The notes under the pieces are model-generated. The model worked only from the letters and a program-made list of their open reading frames with translations, had not been told where the DNA came from and searched no databases. A stretch of DNA of 13,781 nt from JAUVYV01 sp964585535 (GTDB lineage: Bacteria > Planctomycetota > Phycisphaerae > Sedimentisphaerales > Anaerobacaceae). Made by a program: the position numbers and the translations under genes. Shown piece by piece: positions 7,214 to 13,781 of the stretch (positions within the stretch are counted from its first letter, which is position 1; the number at the start of each line of letters is the position of its first letter). The DNA is taken from positions 1 through 13,781 of the forward strand of contig CAZPDW010000050.1 of NCBI GenBank assembly GCA_964585535.1, given 5' to 3'.

Positions 7214-8482
7214 TCATTCTCCACTTTCCAGCTTTGGTATTGTGAAAAAGAAGGTAGTCCCCTGTCCCAGCTGCGAGCTGAGCCAGATTCTGCCTCCATA
7301 CAGTTCGACGATTTTCCTGACAACCGTAAGACCGACGCCTGTGCTTTCGACCTGGTCCCGCGGGGCCAGGGTCTGAAAAATTTCAAATATTTTCTCGAAA
7401 TACGCCCGCTTGATTCCGGGGCCGTTGTCGGCGACGCTGAATTCCCAGCAGCCGTCTTCCTCCACACAGCCGATTCTGATTTTCCCCATCGGTTTATCTA
7501 TATATTTGATTGCATTGCCGAGCAGGTTCTGGAAGACCTGCTTGATGCGAAATCTTTCACATTTAAGTGTCGGCAGCTTGTTCGCGATGCAGATTTCAAT
7601 ATTCTTGGGCAGGTCGAGCTCACATATTATTTCGGCTAAAAGTGTGCTGAGGTCAACGTCGTCCTTCTTATCGGTGACGTGGCCTATTTGTGAGTATTGC
7701 AGGATGTTGTCGATTAGCTCGGCCATTCGCCTTACCCTTCCGATAAGCAGATTGACCCGCTTTTTGCCCTGCTCGTCGAATTTGTCGGCGTATTGTCTTA
7801 CGAACCAGTCAACCAGAGAGCCGATTCCTCTCAGCGGGCTTTTGAGGTCGTGTGCCACCACGTGCGCAAAACTTCGAAGCTCTTCGTTCGAACGCTTCAG
7901 CTCACTGACGGTCTGGTCAAGCTCTTTGTTCAGCTTCTGCAGGGCGTGCTCAGACTTTTTATTTTCGGTTATATCTCTGATGATGTGGACAAAACGGATG
8001 ACGTTACCCTGCTCATCGAAGATAGGGTCGGCTGATACCGTAATCCAGGCATCTCTTGAATTAATGTAAAGTTCTCCCTGCTGGTGTCTGCCGGTTTGCT
8101 TTGCCTCGCTCAACGGCCAGTCCTGTGGCGGAGCATCTTTTCCGCCGAGCAGCTCGTGACAGCTTTTACCGAGTATTTGGCCGAGCGGTTTGTCAAGCAC
8201 TTTTGCCGTGGCTGTGTTGGCCTGAATTACCTTGTATTCGCAGTCAACCAACATCATCGAGTCACTTGCGGCGTTGAATGTCGTTTCCCACTGCTGCAGC
8301 GCCTTTATCAGTGCTCGTTCGACCTGCTCACGTTCGGCATCCGGCCTGCGCAGATGCGGGCGTTTGCCCTGGTGAATTGTTGTTTTATCCGCCGGCTGTG
8401 TGTCTGCCTGAGCCGCGACAGGAATATGTGAAGGGCTTGGCCCCGCACACGACCGGTTTGTTTCTATCTGTTCCGTTCTCAT
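7214..8482 (-). CDS. PAS-domain sensor histidine kinase (SHDLK/phytochrome-type core)
   Basis: 422 residues from the ATG at 8480-8482. A TTG at 8498-8500 in frame would add six residues but has a poorer ribosome site. No membrane segment is seen. The N-terminal 45 residues are low in structure. One PAS domain spans about 62-172 (WETTFNAASDSMMLVD ... HIIRDITENK), followed by a short coiled coil. The HisKA box is FAHVVAHDLKSPLRG with phospho-acceptor H211; the first Ser of the usual SHDL is Ala here. The HATPase domain has N323 (NLLGNAIKY), ADNGPGI near D352 and STGVGL (380-385). The core is nearly the same as in the two kinases upstream. It lies 41 bases after one receiver gene and 3 bases before another, inside the operon. 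The signal sensed is unknown. Confidence 0.92.
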   Translation of the reverse strand: MRTEQIETNRSCAGPSPSHIPVAAQADTQPADKTTIHQGKRPHLRRPDAEREQVERALIKALQQWETTFNAASDSMMLVDCEYKVIQANTATAKVLDKPLGQILGKSCHELLGGKDAPPQDWPLSEAKQTGRHQQGELYINSRDAWITVSADPIFDEQGNVIRFVHIIRDITENKKSEHALQKLNKELDQTVSELKRSNEELRSFAHVVAHDLKSPLRGIGSLVDWFVRQYADKFDEQGKKRVNLLIGRVRRMAELIDNILQYSQIGHVTDKKDDVDLSTLLAEIICELDLPKNIEICIANKLPTLKCERFRIKQVFQNLLGNAIKYIDKPMGKIRIGCVEEDGCWEFSVADNGPGIKRAYFEKIFEIFQTLAPRDQVESTGVGLTVVRKIVELYGGRIWLSSQLGQGTTFFFTIPKLESGE

Positions 8483-8523
8483 TCGGTATCCAAAAAACAA
8501 CTCTTAATTATCCCTTGTTACCG

Positions 8524-8985
8524 TCAACGAACCGTGCTTGTCCGCATCTGTTCTTCTGTGGTTTGTAAGAGCTGTTTCGGCAGCTCGTTTGACCTCCAGT
8601 ACAGCAGTATCGTGCCTATAATCTCAACGAACCTTGCGTAATCGACCGGCTTGACCATATACCCGGCGGCTCCGAGCCCAAAACTTTCGGTGACATCTGA
8701 CTTTTCCTTTGAAGTGGTCAGTACGATGACCGGGATCTTCCTGAAATTTTCGTCGGCCTTGATGCGCTTTAAAAACTCGATGCCGTTCATTTTCGGCATA
8801 TTGAGGTCGAGCAGTATCAGGAAGGGTTTGGGCTTTTGCCCATCGGATAGATAAACCAGGGCCTCTTCGCCGTTGACCGAGTGAATGAGCGAATTGGTGG
8901 CGCTCAAATCCCGCATCGCCCTTTTTACGGTCATTGCGTCCACGTTATCGTCTTCGACAAGTAATATGGGCTTTGCATTTTCCAT
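8524..8985 (-). CDS. Single-domain response regulator, Rcp1/CheY-like
   Basis: 153 residues from the ATG at 8983-8985, chosen for AAGGA upstream and for agreement with paralogues (MENAKPILLVEDD). A 32-residue in-frame extension overlaps the kinase gene before it and is rejected. Receiver residues are E11-D12-D13, D60, T90 and K112. The tail (LPKQLLQTTEEQMRTSTVR) is polar and unlike the other three. It starts 13 bases after the PAS-PAS kinase stop, so the two probably form a cognate pair. No output domain. The C-terminal YWRSNELP corresponds to the YWTLSELP of the tandem copies. Confidence 0.92.
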   Translation of the reverse strand: MENAKPILLVEDDNVDAMTVKRAMRDLSATNSLIHSVNGEEALVYLSDGQKPKPFLILLDLNMPKMNGIEFLKRIKADENFRKIPVIVLTTSKEKSDVTESFGLGAAGYMVKPVDYARFVEIIGTILLYWRSNELPKQLLQTTEEQMRTSTVR

Positions 8986-8998
8986 CTCTGTGTTCCTT

Positions 8999-10567
8999 TT
9001 AGTTTTTGGGTAGTGTGAAAAAGAACGTGCTGGCTCTGCCGGGCACTGACTCGACCCAGACCCTGCCGCCGTACAATTCAACGATTTTCCTTACGATACT
9101 CAGGCCAAGGCCCGTACTGCTGGATTTGTTCTTCGGGGCAAGTGTCTGGAACATCTTAAAGATTTTCCCGGCATACTTCGGGTCGATGCCCGGGCCGTTA
9201 TCGGCCACGCTGAACTTCCAGAAACCATCCTCTTCAACGCAGCCGATTCTTATTTTCCCATAGGGCTTGTCCATATATTTGATGGCGTTGCTCAGCAGGT
9301 TCTGAAAGACCTGTCTCAGGCGTGTCTTATCGCAGTTGATAACCGGCAGTTGGCCCTCGATACTGATCGATATGCCCTCCGGAGGGGCCAGGCAATCGAC
9401 GATGTCACCAACCAGTTTTGCAACATTAACGGAAGTTCTTTTCTTTTTCACAAAGCCGACTTGCGAATACTCAAGAATGTCGTCGATTAGATTATGCATT
9501 TGTTCAACCCGCAGTCGCAGCAGTTTTATATACCTGCCGGCCTTTTCGCCGGGCTTCAGTGAGCTGTTATTTCCAAGCCAGCTCACAAGCATGCTTATAC
9601 CTCGCAGCGGCGCCTTGAGGTCGTGAGAGACGATGTGTGCGAATTCCTTCAGCTCCTCGTTAGATGATTCAAGCTGCCTTAGAAGCACCGCCTGTTTTTG
9701 CTGCGTTTTCTTCAACTCCGTAATATCACGATGTATGCCTATGGTGCCTATAATCTTGCCGTTATTGTCTGTCCACGGAACCTTCGTGTTCAAGGTCCAT
9801 AAACGCTTGGAAGCTTTGTCTGTACAGTTTAACTCTTTGTTGATAATAGCTTTGCCGGATGCAATTACATTTTGCTCCTCGGCATAAACGACCCCGGTAT
9901 GTTCTTCGGGATAAAAGTCAAAGTCCGTTTTACCGATGGCCTCGGCCGGTTCCGCCACGCCCAGGATTTCGGCACAAGCCCGGTTTATCCTGACAAACCG
10001 GCCTTCGGTGTCCTTGCAGCAAATCACGTCGGGAACGTTGTTAATCAGTGTATGGAGGAAGGTAATTTCCTGCATAAGTTTTTGCTGCGACTGCCTGCGC
10101 CTTGTAATGTTGCGATTGACACCGACAAGTCCTACGATGTTTCCAAAAGAGTCTTTCAGGGGTACTTTTGTAGTCAGCGACCACTTTTCGTTTCCATTCT
10201 CGTCGATATCGGACTCTTCGCGGTTAATCAGCGGCTCGCCCGTTCTGATTAGTCTCTGCTCCCGGGTGTAAAACCTCGCAGCGAGCTTATGTGGATAAAG
10301 CTCAAAATCCGTCATACCTGTAAGCTCATCCGGTGTTTCTACGCCGAACCGCCTTGCGGACGCCTTGTTGCAGATAAGGAAACGGCTCGCGGTATCCTTG
10401 ACGTATATCTCATCAGGGATGTTGTCTATCAACGTTCGAAGGATATTATATTCACCGGCCCTGCCGTTCATCGGACCGATAAGCCCTGTTACCAGGCCAA
10501 GCGTTTTTTCCGACAGTCTCGCATCCGGCGTTACAATATCGTTCGTGGTGTGTAATTTAAGCTTCAT
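8999..10567 (-). CDS. Tandem-PAS sensor histidine kinase (SHDLK/phytochrome-type core)
   Basis: 522 residues, no membrane span. Two PAS_4-like domains, about 40-155 and 168-284, are clearly repeats of each other: LRTLIDNIPDEIYVKD matches LHTLINNVPDVICCKD 128 residues later, and TDFELYP matches TDFDFYP. Each ends in an N/HR-N/D-IT motif leading to a coiled linker. HisKA has FAHIVSHDLKAPLRG with H315. HATPase has N427 (NLLSNAIKY), ADNGPGI with D456, and STGLGL (484-489). AGGAG eight bases before the ATG supports the start. It follows the membrane kinase gene after 63 bases, the largest gap in the operon. It could sense a soluble ligand or redox state through PAS, but no cofactor residue can be assigned. 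Confidence 0.92.
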   Translation of the reverse strand: MKLKLHTTNDIVTPDARLSEKTLGLVTGLIGPMNGRAGEYNILRTLIDNIPDEIYVKDTASRFLICNKASARRFGVETPDELTGMTDFELYPHKLAARFYTREQRLIRTGEPLINREESDIDENGNEKWSLTTKVPLKDSFGNIVGLVGVNRNITRRRQSQQKLMQEITFLHTLINNVPDVICCKDTEGRFVRINRACAEILGVAEPAEAIGKTDFDFYPEEHTGVVYAEEQNVIASGKAIINKELNCTDKASKRLWTLNTKVPWTDNNGKIIGTIGIHRDITELKKTQQKQAVLLRQLESSNEELKEFAHIVSHDLKAPLRGISMLVSWLGNNSSLKPGEKAGRYIKLLRLRVEQMHNLIDDILEYSQVGFVKKKRTSVNVAKLVGDIVDCLAPPEGISISIEGQLPVINCDKTRLRQVFQNLLSNAIKYMDKPYGKIRIGCVEEDGFWKFSVADNGPGIDPKYAGKIFKMFQTLAPKNKSSSTGLGLSIVRKIVELYGGRVWVESVPGRASTFFFTLPKN

Positions 10568-10630
10568 CTCTTTTACTCCTGTAGCCGTTTTTACGGTTTA
10601 TTCTCATTTCGGCACATTCCATTGTCGATA

Positions 10631-12238
10631 TTAGCTGCTGCTTCGGTCCTCCGGCCCAGTTTGTTCTGCCTTTGCGGCCACCGGGACCTTATCGTCTTCA
10701 CTTGCATAATCTTTCGCACCGGCTGCCGGCAGGGTGAAGAAGAATGTTGTGCCTTTGCCGACTTCCGATTCGAGCCAGACGCGTCCGCTGTAAAGCTCAA
10801 CGATTTTCTTGATAACCGTAAGCCCGACACCTGTGCTCTCGAATTCATCTCTTGGAGACAGCGTCTGGAATATCTTGAAAATCCTCTCGAAATATTTCTC
10901 TTCTATACCGGGCCCGTTGTCGGCGACGCTGAACCTCCAGAACTCTCCATCCCGGATACAGCTGATTTTTATTATCCCTTCGGGTTTGTCTATGTATTTG
11001 ACGGCGTTGCTCAGAAGATTCTGGAAGACCTGCTGGATGCGTGTTTCTTCGCATTTAACGACAGGCAGCTCGTTTTCGATTGTTACGGTGATATTTTCCG
11101 GCGGGCAGACCATATCGATTATCTCAGGCACTAATTTATCAAGGTCAACATCGACAAATTTCTCCTTGGCCCGGCCAACCCTTGAGTACTGCAGAATGCC
11201 CTCTATGAGATTGTGCATTCTGTCCACTCGCGAGCCGAGCAGCCGGAGCTGTTCTTTTCCGTCGTCGTCGAGTTTATCGGCATAGTCGGTGTTAATCCAT
11301 TCGGCGAGTGTCTTGATTGCTCGAAGCGGCGCTTTCAGGTCGTGCGAGGTGATATACGCAAAGTCCTTTAGCTCCTGATTGGCATTTTCAAGTTCTTTGA
11401 GAAGCTCGGCCTGTCTTTGTTCGGCTTTTTTGCGTTCAACTATCTCGGCGGTGAGCTGTTCGTTGCTCGAGGTCAGTTCTGATGTGCGCTGCTGCACCCT
11501 CGCTTCAAGTTCGTCTTTGGCGCCGACAAGCTCCAAGTCACGCCGCTGAATCTGCTCGAGCATTTCGTTGAAGGCATCGATGAGCAGACCTATCTCGTCA
11601 TTACTCTGTTTCACGGCTCGCGCGGAGTAATCTCGCTTTTCAGAAACCTCTTTTGCAACCTCGGCCAGCCCTAGAATCGGCCCGGATATGATGCCTTGAA
11701 GTTTTGCCGATATGAGGTATGCGGCCAGTGAGGCAAGAAGCATAACAGCGATTGTATTCCGGGCGCTGCGTCTCAGCGCATCATACATCGGGCTCAAATC
11801 CGAACGCAGGCATATAGTGCCGACTTTCTCGTCGTCGAGAACAACGGGCTTGAATACGGTGAGAAAGCGGTCGCTGAAGATATAGCCGTCTTCTTTTATC
11901 TGCTTGAGAATATCGGGTTTTTCCGCTGCGTTTCGGTGATAGCTTGCGAAGGGTTGTCCGTTTTTGTCATATACGCAGCCGAAAACGATGGAGGATTTTG
12001 CCCGCAGTGCGTTTAGCGTTTCCTCGGCGTCTTTTGTGTCGGCGAATGCCAGAGCGGCTTTGCAGTTATCCGCCGCCACTTCCGCGTGCACCGAAAGATT
12101 TTGCAGCATATCGCTGCGAATAGTTGTGTGTTCATACAGAATGGATGCCGTCCCGACCAGCAGCAGCGTTACGATGCAGGTCAGCATCACAATTGCTATC
12201 ATCTTGTGCTTGATTGTCATATTCGAGAGAAAAAGCAT
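10631..12238 (-). CDS. Membrane sensor histidine kinase, CHASE8-like sensor plus HAMP
   Basis: 535 residues. Transmembrane segments lie at about 13-35 and 161-179. They flank a periplasmic domain (about 36-158; SVHAEVAADNCKAALAFAD, YDKNGQPFASY, LRSDLSPMYDAL) that resembles the CHASE8 sensor of YfiN-type proteins. A HAMP domain follows (about 179-232, ending DEIGLLIDAFNEML), then a coiled coil (233-290). The kinase core has FAYITSHDLKAPLR with H299, N411 (NLLSNAVKY), ADNGPGI with D440, and STGVGL (468-473). The last 30 residues are polar and probably disordered. It starts three bases after the YfiR-like gene. In the YfiBNR system YfiR restrains a CHASE8-HAMP-GGDEF protein; here the same front end drives a kinase. 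A second ATG at 12220 would shorten it by six residues. Confidence 0.9.
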   Translation of the reverse strand: MLFLSNMTIKHKMIAIVMLTCIVTLLLVGTASILYEHTTIRSDMLQNLSVHAEVAADNCKAALAFADTKDAEETLNALRAKSSIVFGCVYDKNGQPFASYHRNAAEKPDILKQIKEDGYIFSDRFLTVFKPVVLDDEKVGTICLRSDLSPMYDALRRSARNTIAVMLLASLAAYLISAKLQGIISGPILGLAEVAKEVSEKRDYSARAVKQSNDEIGLLIDAFNEMLEQIQRRDLELVGAKDELEARVQQRTSELTSSNEQLTAEIVERKKAEQRQAELLKELENANQELKDFAYITSHDLKAPLRAIKTLAEWINTDYADKLDDDGKEQLRLLGSRVDRMHNLIEGILQYSRVGRAKEKFVDVDLDKLVPEIIDMVCPPENITVTIENELPVVKCEETRIQQVFQNLLSNAVKYIDKPEGIIKISCIRDGEFWRFSVADNGPGIEEKYFERIFKIFQTLSPRDEFESTGVGLTVIKKIVELYSGRVWLESEVGKGTTFFFTLPAAGAKDYASEDDKVPVAAKAEQTGPEDRSSS

Positions 12239-12241
12239 AGA

Positions 12242-13210
12242 TTATCGTCTCTCTTTGTCGGTTTTAAGTTTACCGTCGTCTGAAGGGGATTTTTCCGCCC
12301 TGAGCACCTTTGTTGCTAATCGTAGAAGCTGCGACCTGATCTGCAGTTTCGCCTTTTTTACAGCCGACAGGTTGACCTGGAAGCGCACCTTGTTGTCTTC
12401 CAGGGTAAAATTGACCATTCCGCCCGCTTCGAGAAATCCCTGCGTGTCTGCAATCGTAAGGACGGCGGAATTCTTAACGAGGTCGATGAGCCGGCCGAAG
12501 TTCTGTTTTTCCGAAGGACAGACAAACAGTATGTGGCACCTCTTCAGCACATTCAGCCGTTCCTGCACAATGGAGTTTATAATGACCTTCAGGTTTTCTT
12601 CCTTTGCATTGTCCACGAAGACCATGCCGCGTTTTTTCAGCTCTTCGATTTTCTTCTTTCTGGCCTCTTCGTTCTTCTCGCCGCTGATTTGCTCGAGCGA
12701 GTCAAGCGGCCTGATGGCGACATTTCCACTCTTGTCCTTGATTATGACGTAGTTTTTCCTCAGCGACTGTATTTGCCGGTAGAGCTTCGCCCTTTCCGCT
12801 TCGACGGACTCTTTGAGCTTTGTAAAGTCGCCGAAACGCTGGATGACAACCCTGCGGTCCTTGACTTTCTTGTCTATGAGGATGTCAAATGCCTTTCCAA
12901 ATGGGTCATTGCCTACGATGCCTATTGTTATTTCGCCGGGGCTTTGTGCGTTTTTATCCTCAGGCCAATCGACGAATTTGAGGAAATTATAGACAAAAGC
13001 CGCCTTGATATGGTATTCTTTGTAGCGGGAAGACTCGGGCTTCGAGTATCCTGTAGAAACCACGATGCAGCAAACTAATATGAGGACAAAGGCAGACCGG
13101 ATACGGCTACGGTACAGACGCCCCGGCCGGCTCCTCCATTTACCCATATTGCTGTGTGCTTTCTGTGTCATCTGGTTGTCGTTTCCAAATCCATCCGGTT
13201 TGGCTTTCAT
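12242..13210 (-). CDS. YfiR-like (DUF4154) periplasmic protein with long insertion
   Basis: 322 residues from the ATG at 13208-13210, which overlaps the receptor stop as TAATG. Starts at 13171 and 13147 are also possible and would give a shorter, more usual signal peptide; an in-frame extension reaches 13252. A hydrophobic export signal lies at about 39-56 (FVLILVCCIVVSTG). The YfiR fold begins with YHIKAAFVYNFLKFVDWP (66-83) and IGIVGNDPFG (95-104). It resumes with CHILFVCPSEKQ (225-236), VLTIADTQGFLEAGGMVNF and VRFQVNLSAVKKAKLQIRSQLL. Between them lie about 90 charged, coil-like residues (about 135-223) that I do not expect in this family, whose usual length is nearer 180. YfiR proteins are periplasmic repressors of CHASE8-HAMP partners, which fits the next gene, three bases downstream. 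Confidence 0.85.
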   Translation of the reverse strand: MKAKPDGFGNDNQMTQKAHSNMGKWRSRPGRLYRSRIRSAFVLILVCCIVVSTGYSKPESSRYKEYHIKAAFVYNFLKFVDWPEDKNAQSPGEITIGIVGNDPFGKAFDILIDKKVKDRRVVIQRFGDFTKLKESVEAERAKLYRQIQSLRKNYVIIKDKSGNVAIRPLDSLEQISGEKNEEARKKKIEELKKRGMVFVDNAKEENLKVIINSIVQERLNVLKRCHILFVCPSEKQNFGRLIDLVKNSAVLTIADTQGFLEAGGMVNFTLEDNKVRFQVNLSAVKKAKLQIRSQLLRLATKVLRAEKSPSDDGKLKTDKERR

Positions 13211-13781
13211 TAGAATTTGTATTTGAGGGAGACGCCGAGAGCCGGGGCGCAAGCGCGGGCATCTGCAGGATACAGGGGGTCATAGGCCAACAGCCGCTTA
13301 TTCAGGGCTATGTCGAACATCCCGAGCAGGTTGTAGCCGTCCACTCGGATTGTCAGGTCCTCGGTCGGCTTGTACTGCAGACCGAGATTGAGGAATGCGC
13401 TTATATCGGTTGTTTCATCACTGCTTGGATCGTAGGCCCACGATCCCCAGCCAATATCCGCCCACCCCTGCTGGATAGATGTGGCGTAGTCTTCCTGCCC
13501 TGGGAAGCCCCAGTATATTCGCAATGAGCCGTCTAATTGGAGCTTGTCTGTGAGCTTGTACTGTCCGGTAAACTTTGTGACGTCCCTGCTCCAAGCGACA
13601 AGCTCGCGGCGGTAGCCGCGGTCTGCCATTGTCGGAGGATAATCGCTGTTGAGCGTGTCGCTAAAGTCATATACAGTGGTGAAGCCGTGAGATGCTGTGA
13701 ACTTTGCTCTTTCGGTCTTGTAGGTTGCCTCAAGCTCGAAGCCCCAGGTCCGCAGGTTCCCGACGGGAAGCACACCTGATG
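13210..13781 (-). CDS. TonB-dependent outer-membrane receptor, C-terminal part (partial)
   Basis: The frame is open from the right edge to the stop at 13210-13212, giving the last 190 residues. Alternating aromatic/polar strands (WGFELEATYKTERAKFTASHGF, LQLDGSLRIYWGF, LNLGLQYKPTEDLTIRVDGYNLLG) and the ending GVSLKYKF with terminal Phe are typical of the last strands of a TonB-dependent receptor barrel, with the terminal Phe used for outer-membrane assembly. The phrase LTIRVDGYNLLGMFD corresponds to the conserved LxVxNLxD-type strand near the end of such receptors. Plug and TonB box lie outside the window. Its stop overlaps the YfiR-like start by one base, so the two are translationally coupled and the receptor is probably the outer-membrane partner of the signalling system. 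Confidence 0.82.
   Translation of the reverse strand, partial: SGVLPVGNLRTWGFELEATYKTERAKFTASHGFTTVYDFSDTLNSDYPPTMADRGYRRELVAWSRDVTKFTGQYKLTDKLQLDGSLRIYWGFPGQEDYATSIQQGWADIGWGSWAYDPSSDETTDISAFLNLGLQYKPTEDLTIRVDGYNLLGMFDIALNKRLLAYDPLYPADARACAPALGVSLKYKF

Noticed and set aside
8986..9081. 32-residue in-frame N-terminal extension of the receiver at 8524-8985
   Set aside because: It overlaps the end of the upstream kinase gene, lacks similarity to the paralogues, and the internal ATG has a good ribosome site.
10568..10630. 63-base gap between the membrane kinase and tandem-PAS kinase genes, considered as an internal promoter or attenuator
   Set aside because: Only a four-base-pair CCGT/ACGG stem and no convincing -35/-10 pair; most likely an ordinary operon spacer.

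Overview
The window reads as chromosomal DNA of a Planctomycetota-like bacterium, most probably from the Phycisphaerae/Sedimentisphaerales side. This is an inference from gene content: a Tat-exported Gfo/Idh/MocA oxidoreductase, a DUF1080 lipoprotein, an SMP-30 enzyme carrying a fibronectin-III-like tail of a type I associate with that group, and many stacked histidine kinases. No rRNA, tRNA, CRISPR array or intact insertion sequence was seen.

Layout. (1) Bases 1-2431, minus strand: a sugar-catabolism operon, read from right to left as a DUF1080 (3-keto-glycoside hydrolase-type) lipoprotein, a Tat-signal Gfo/Idh/MocA oxidoreductase, and a sugar phosphate isomerase/epimerase cut by the left edge. 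(2) Bases 2432-3008: a gap without a convincing gene. It holds a candidate promoter and two inverted repeats that could be operators for the sugar operon. (3) Bases 3009-4318, plus strand: a broken SMP-30/gluconolactonase gene with an internal deletion plus frameshift and abrupt ends. (4) Bases 4373-13781, minus strand: one tightly packed signalling operon of ten genes. In transcription order it has a TonB-dependent receptor (partial), a YfiR-like periplasmic protein, a membrane kinase (CHASE8-like sensor and HAMP), a PAS-PAS kinase, a single-domain response regulator, a PAS kinase, three more single-domain response regulators in tandem, and a REC-PAS-kinase hybrid.

How it may work. The sugar operon fits uptake-side oxidation and cleavage of a glycoside through a 3-keto intermediate. 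The signalling operon looks like a YfiR/YfiN-type envelope sensor in which the usual diguanylate cyclase output is replaced by histidine kinases. An outer-membrane receptor and a periplasmic YfiR would report to the membrane kinase, and phosphate would spread over several soluble kinases and four CheY-size receivers. No DNA-binding, GGDEF or other output domain lies inside the window, so the final target is unknown. Three of the kinases and all four receivers are close paralogues, so the operon appears to have grown by repeated kinase/receiver duplication. The most unusual points are the receiver junctions with overlapping frames and a charged stretch of about 90 residues that splits the YfiR domain.
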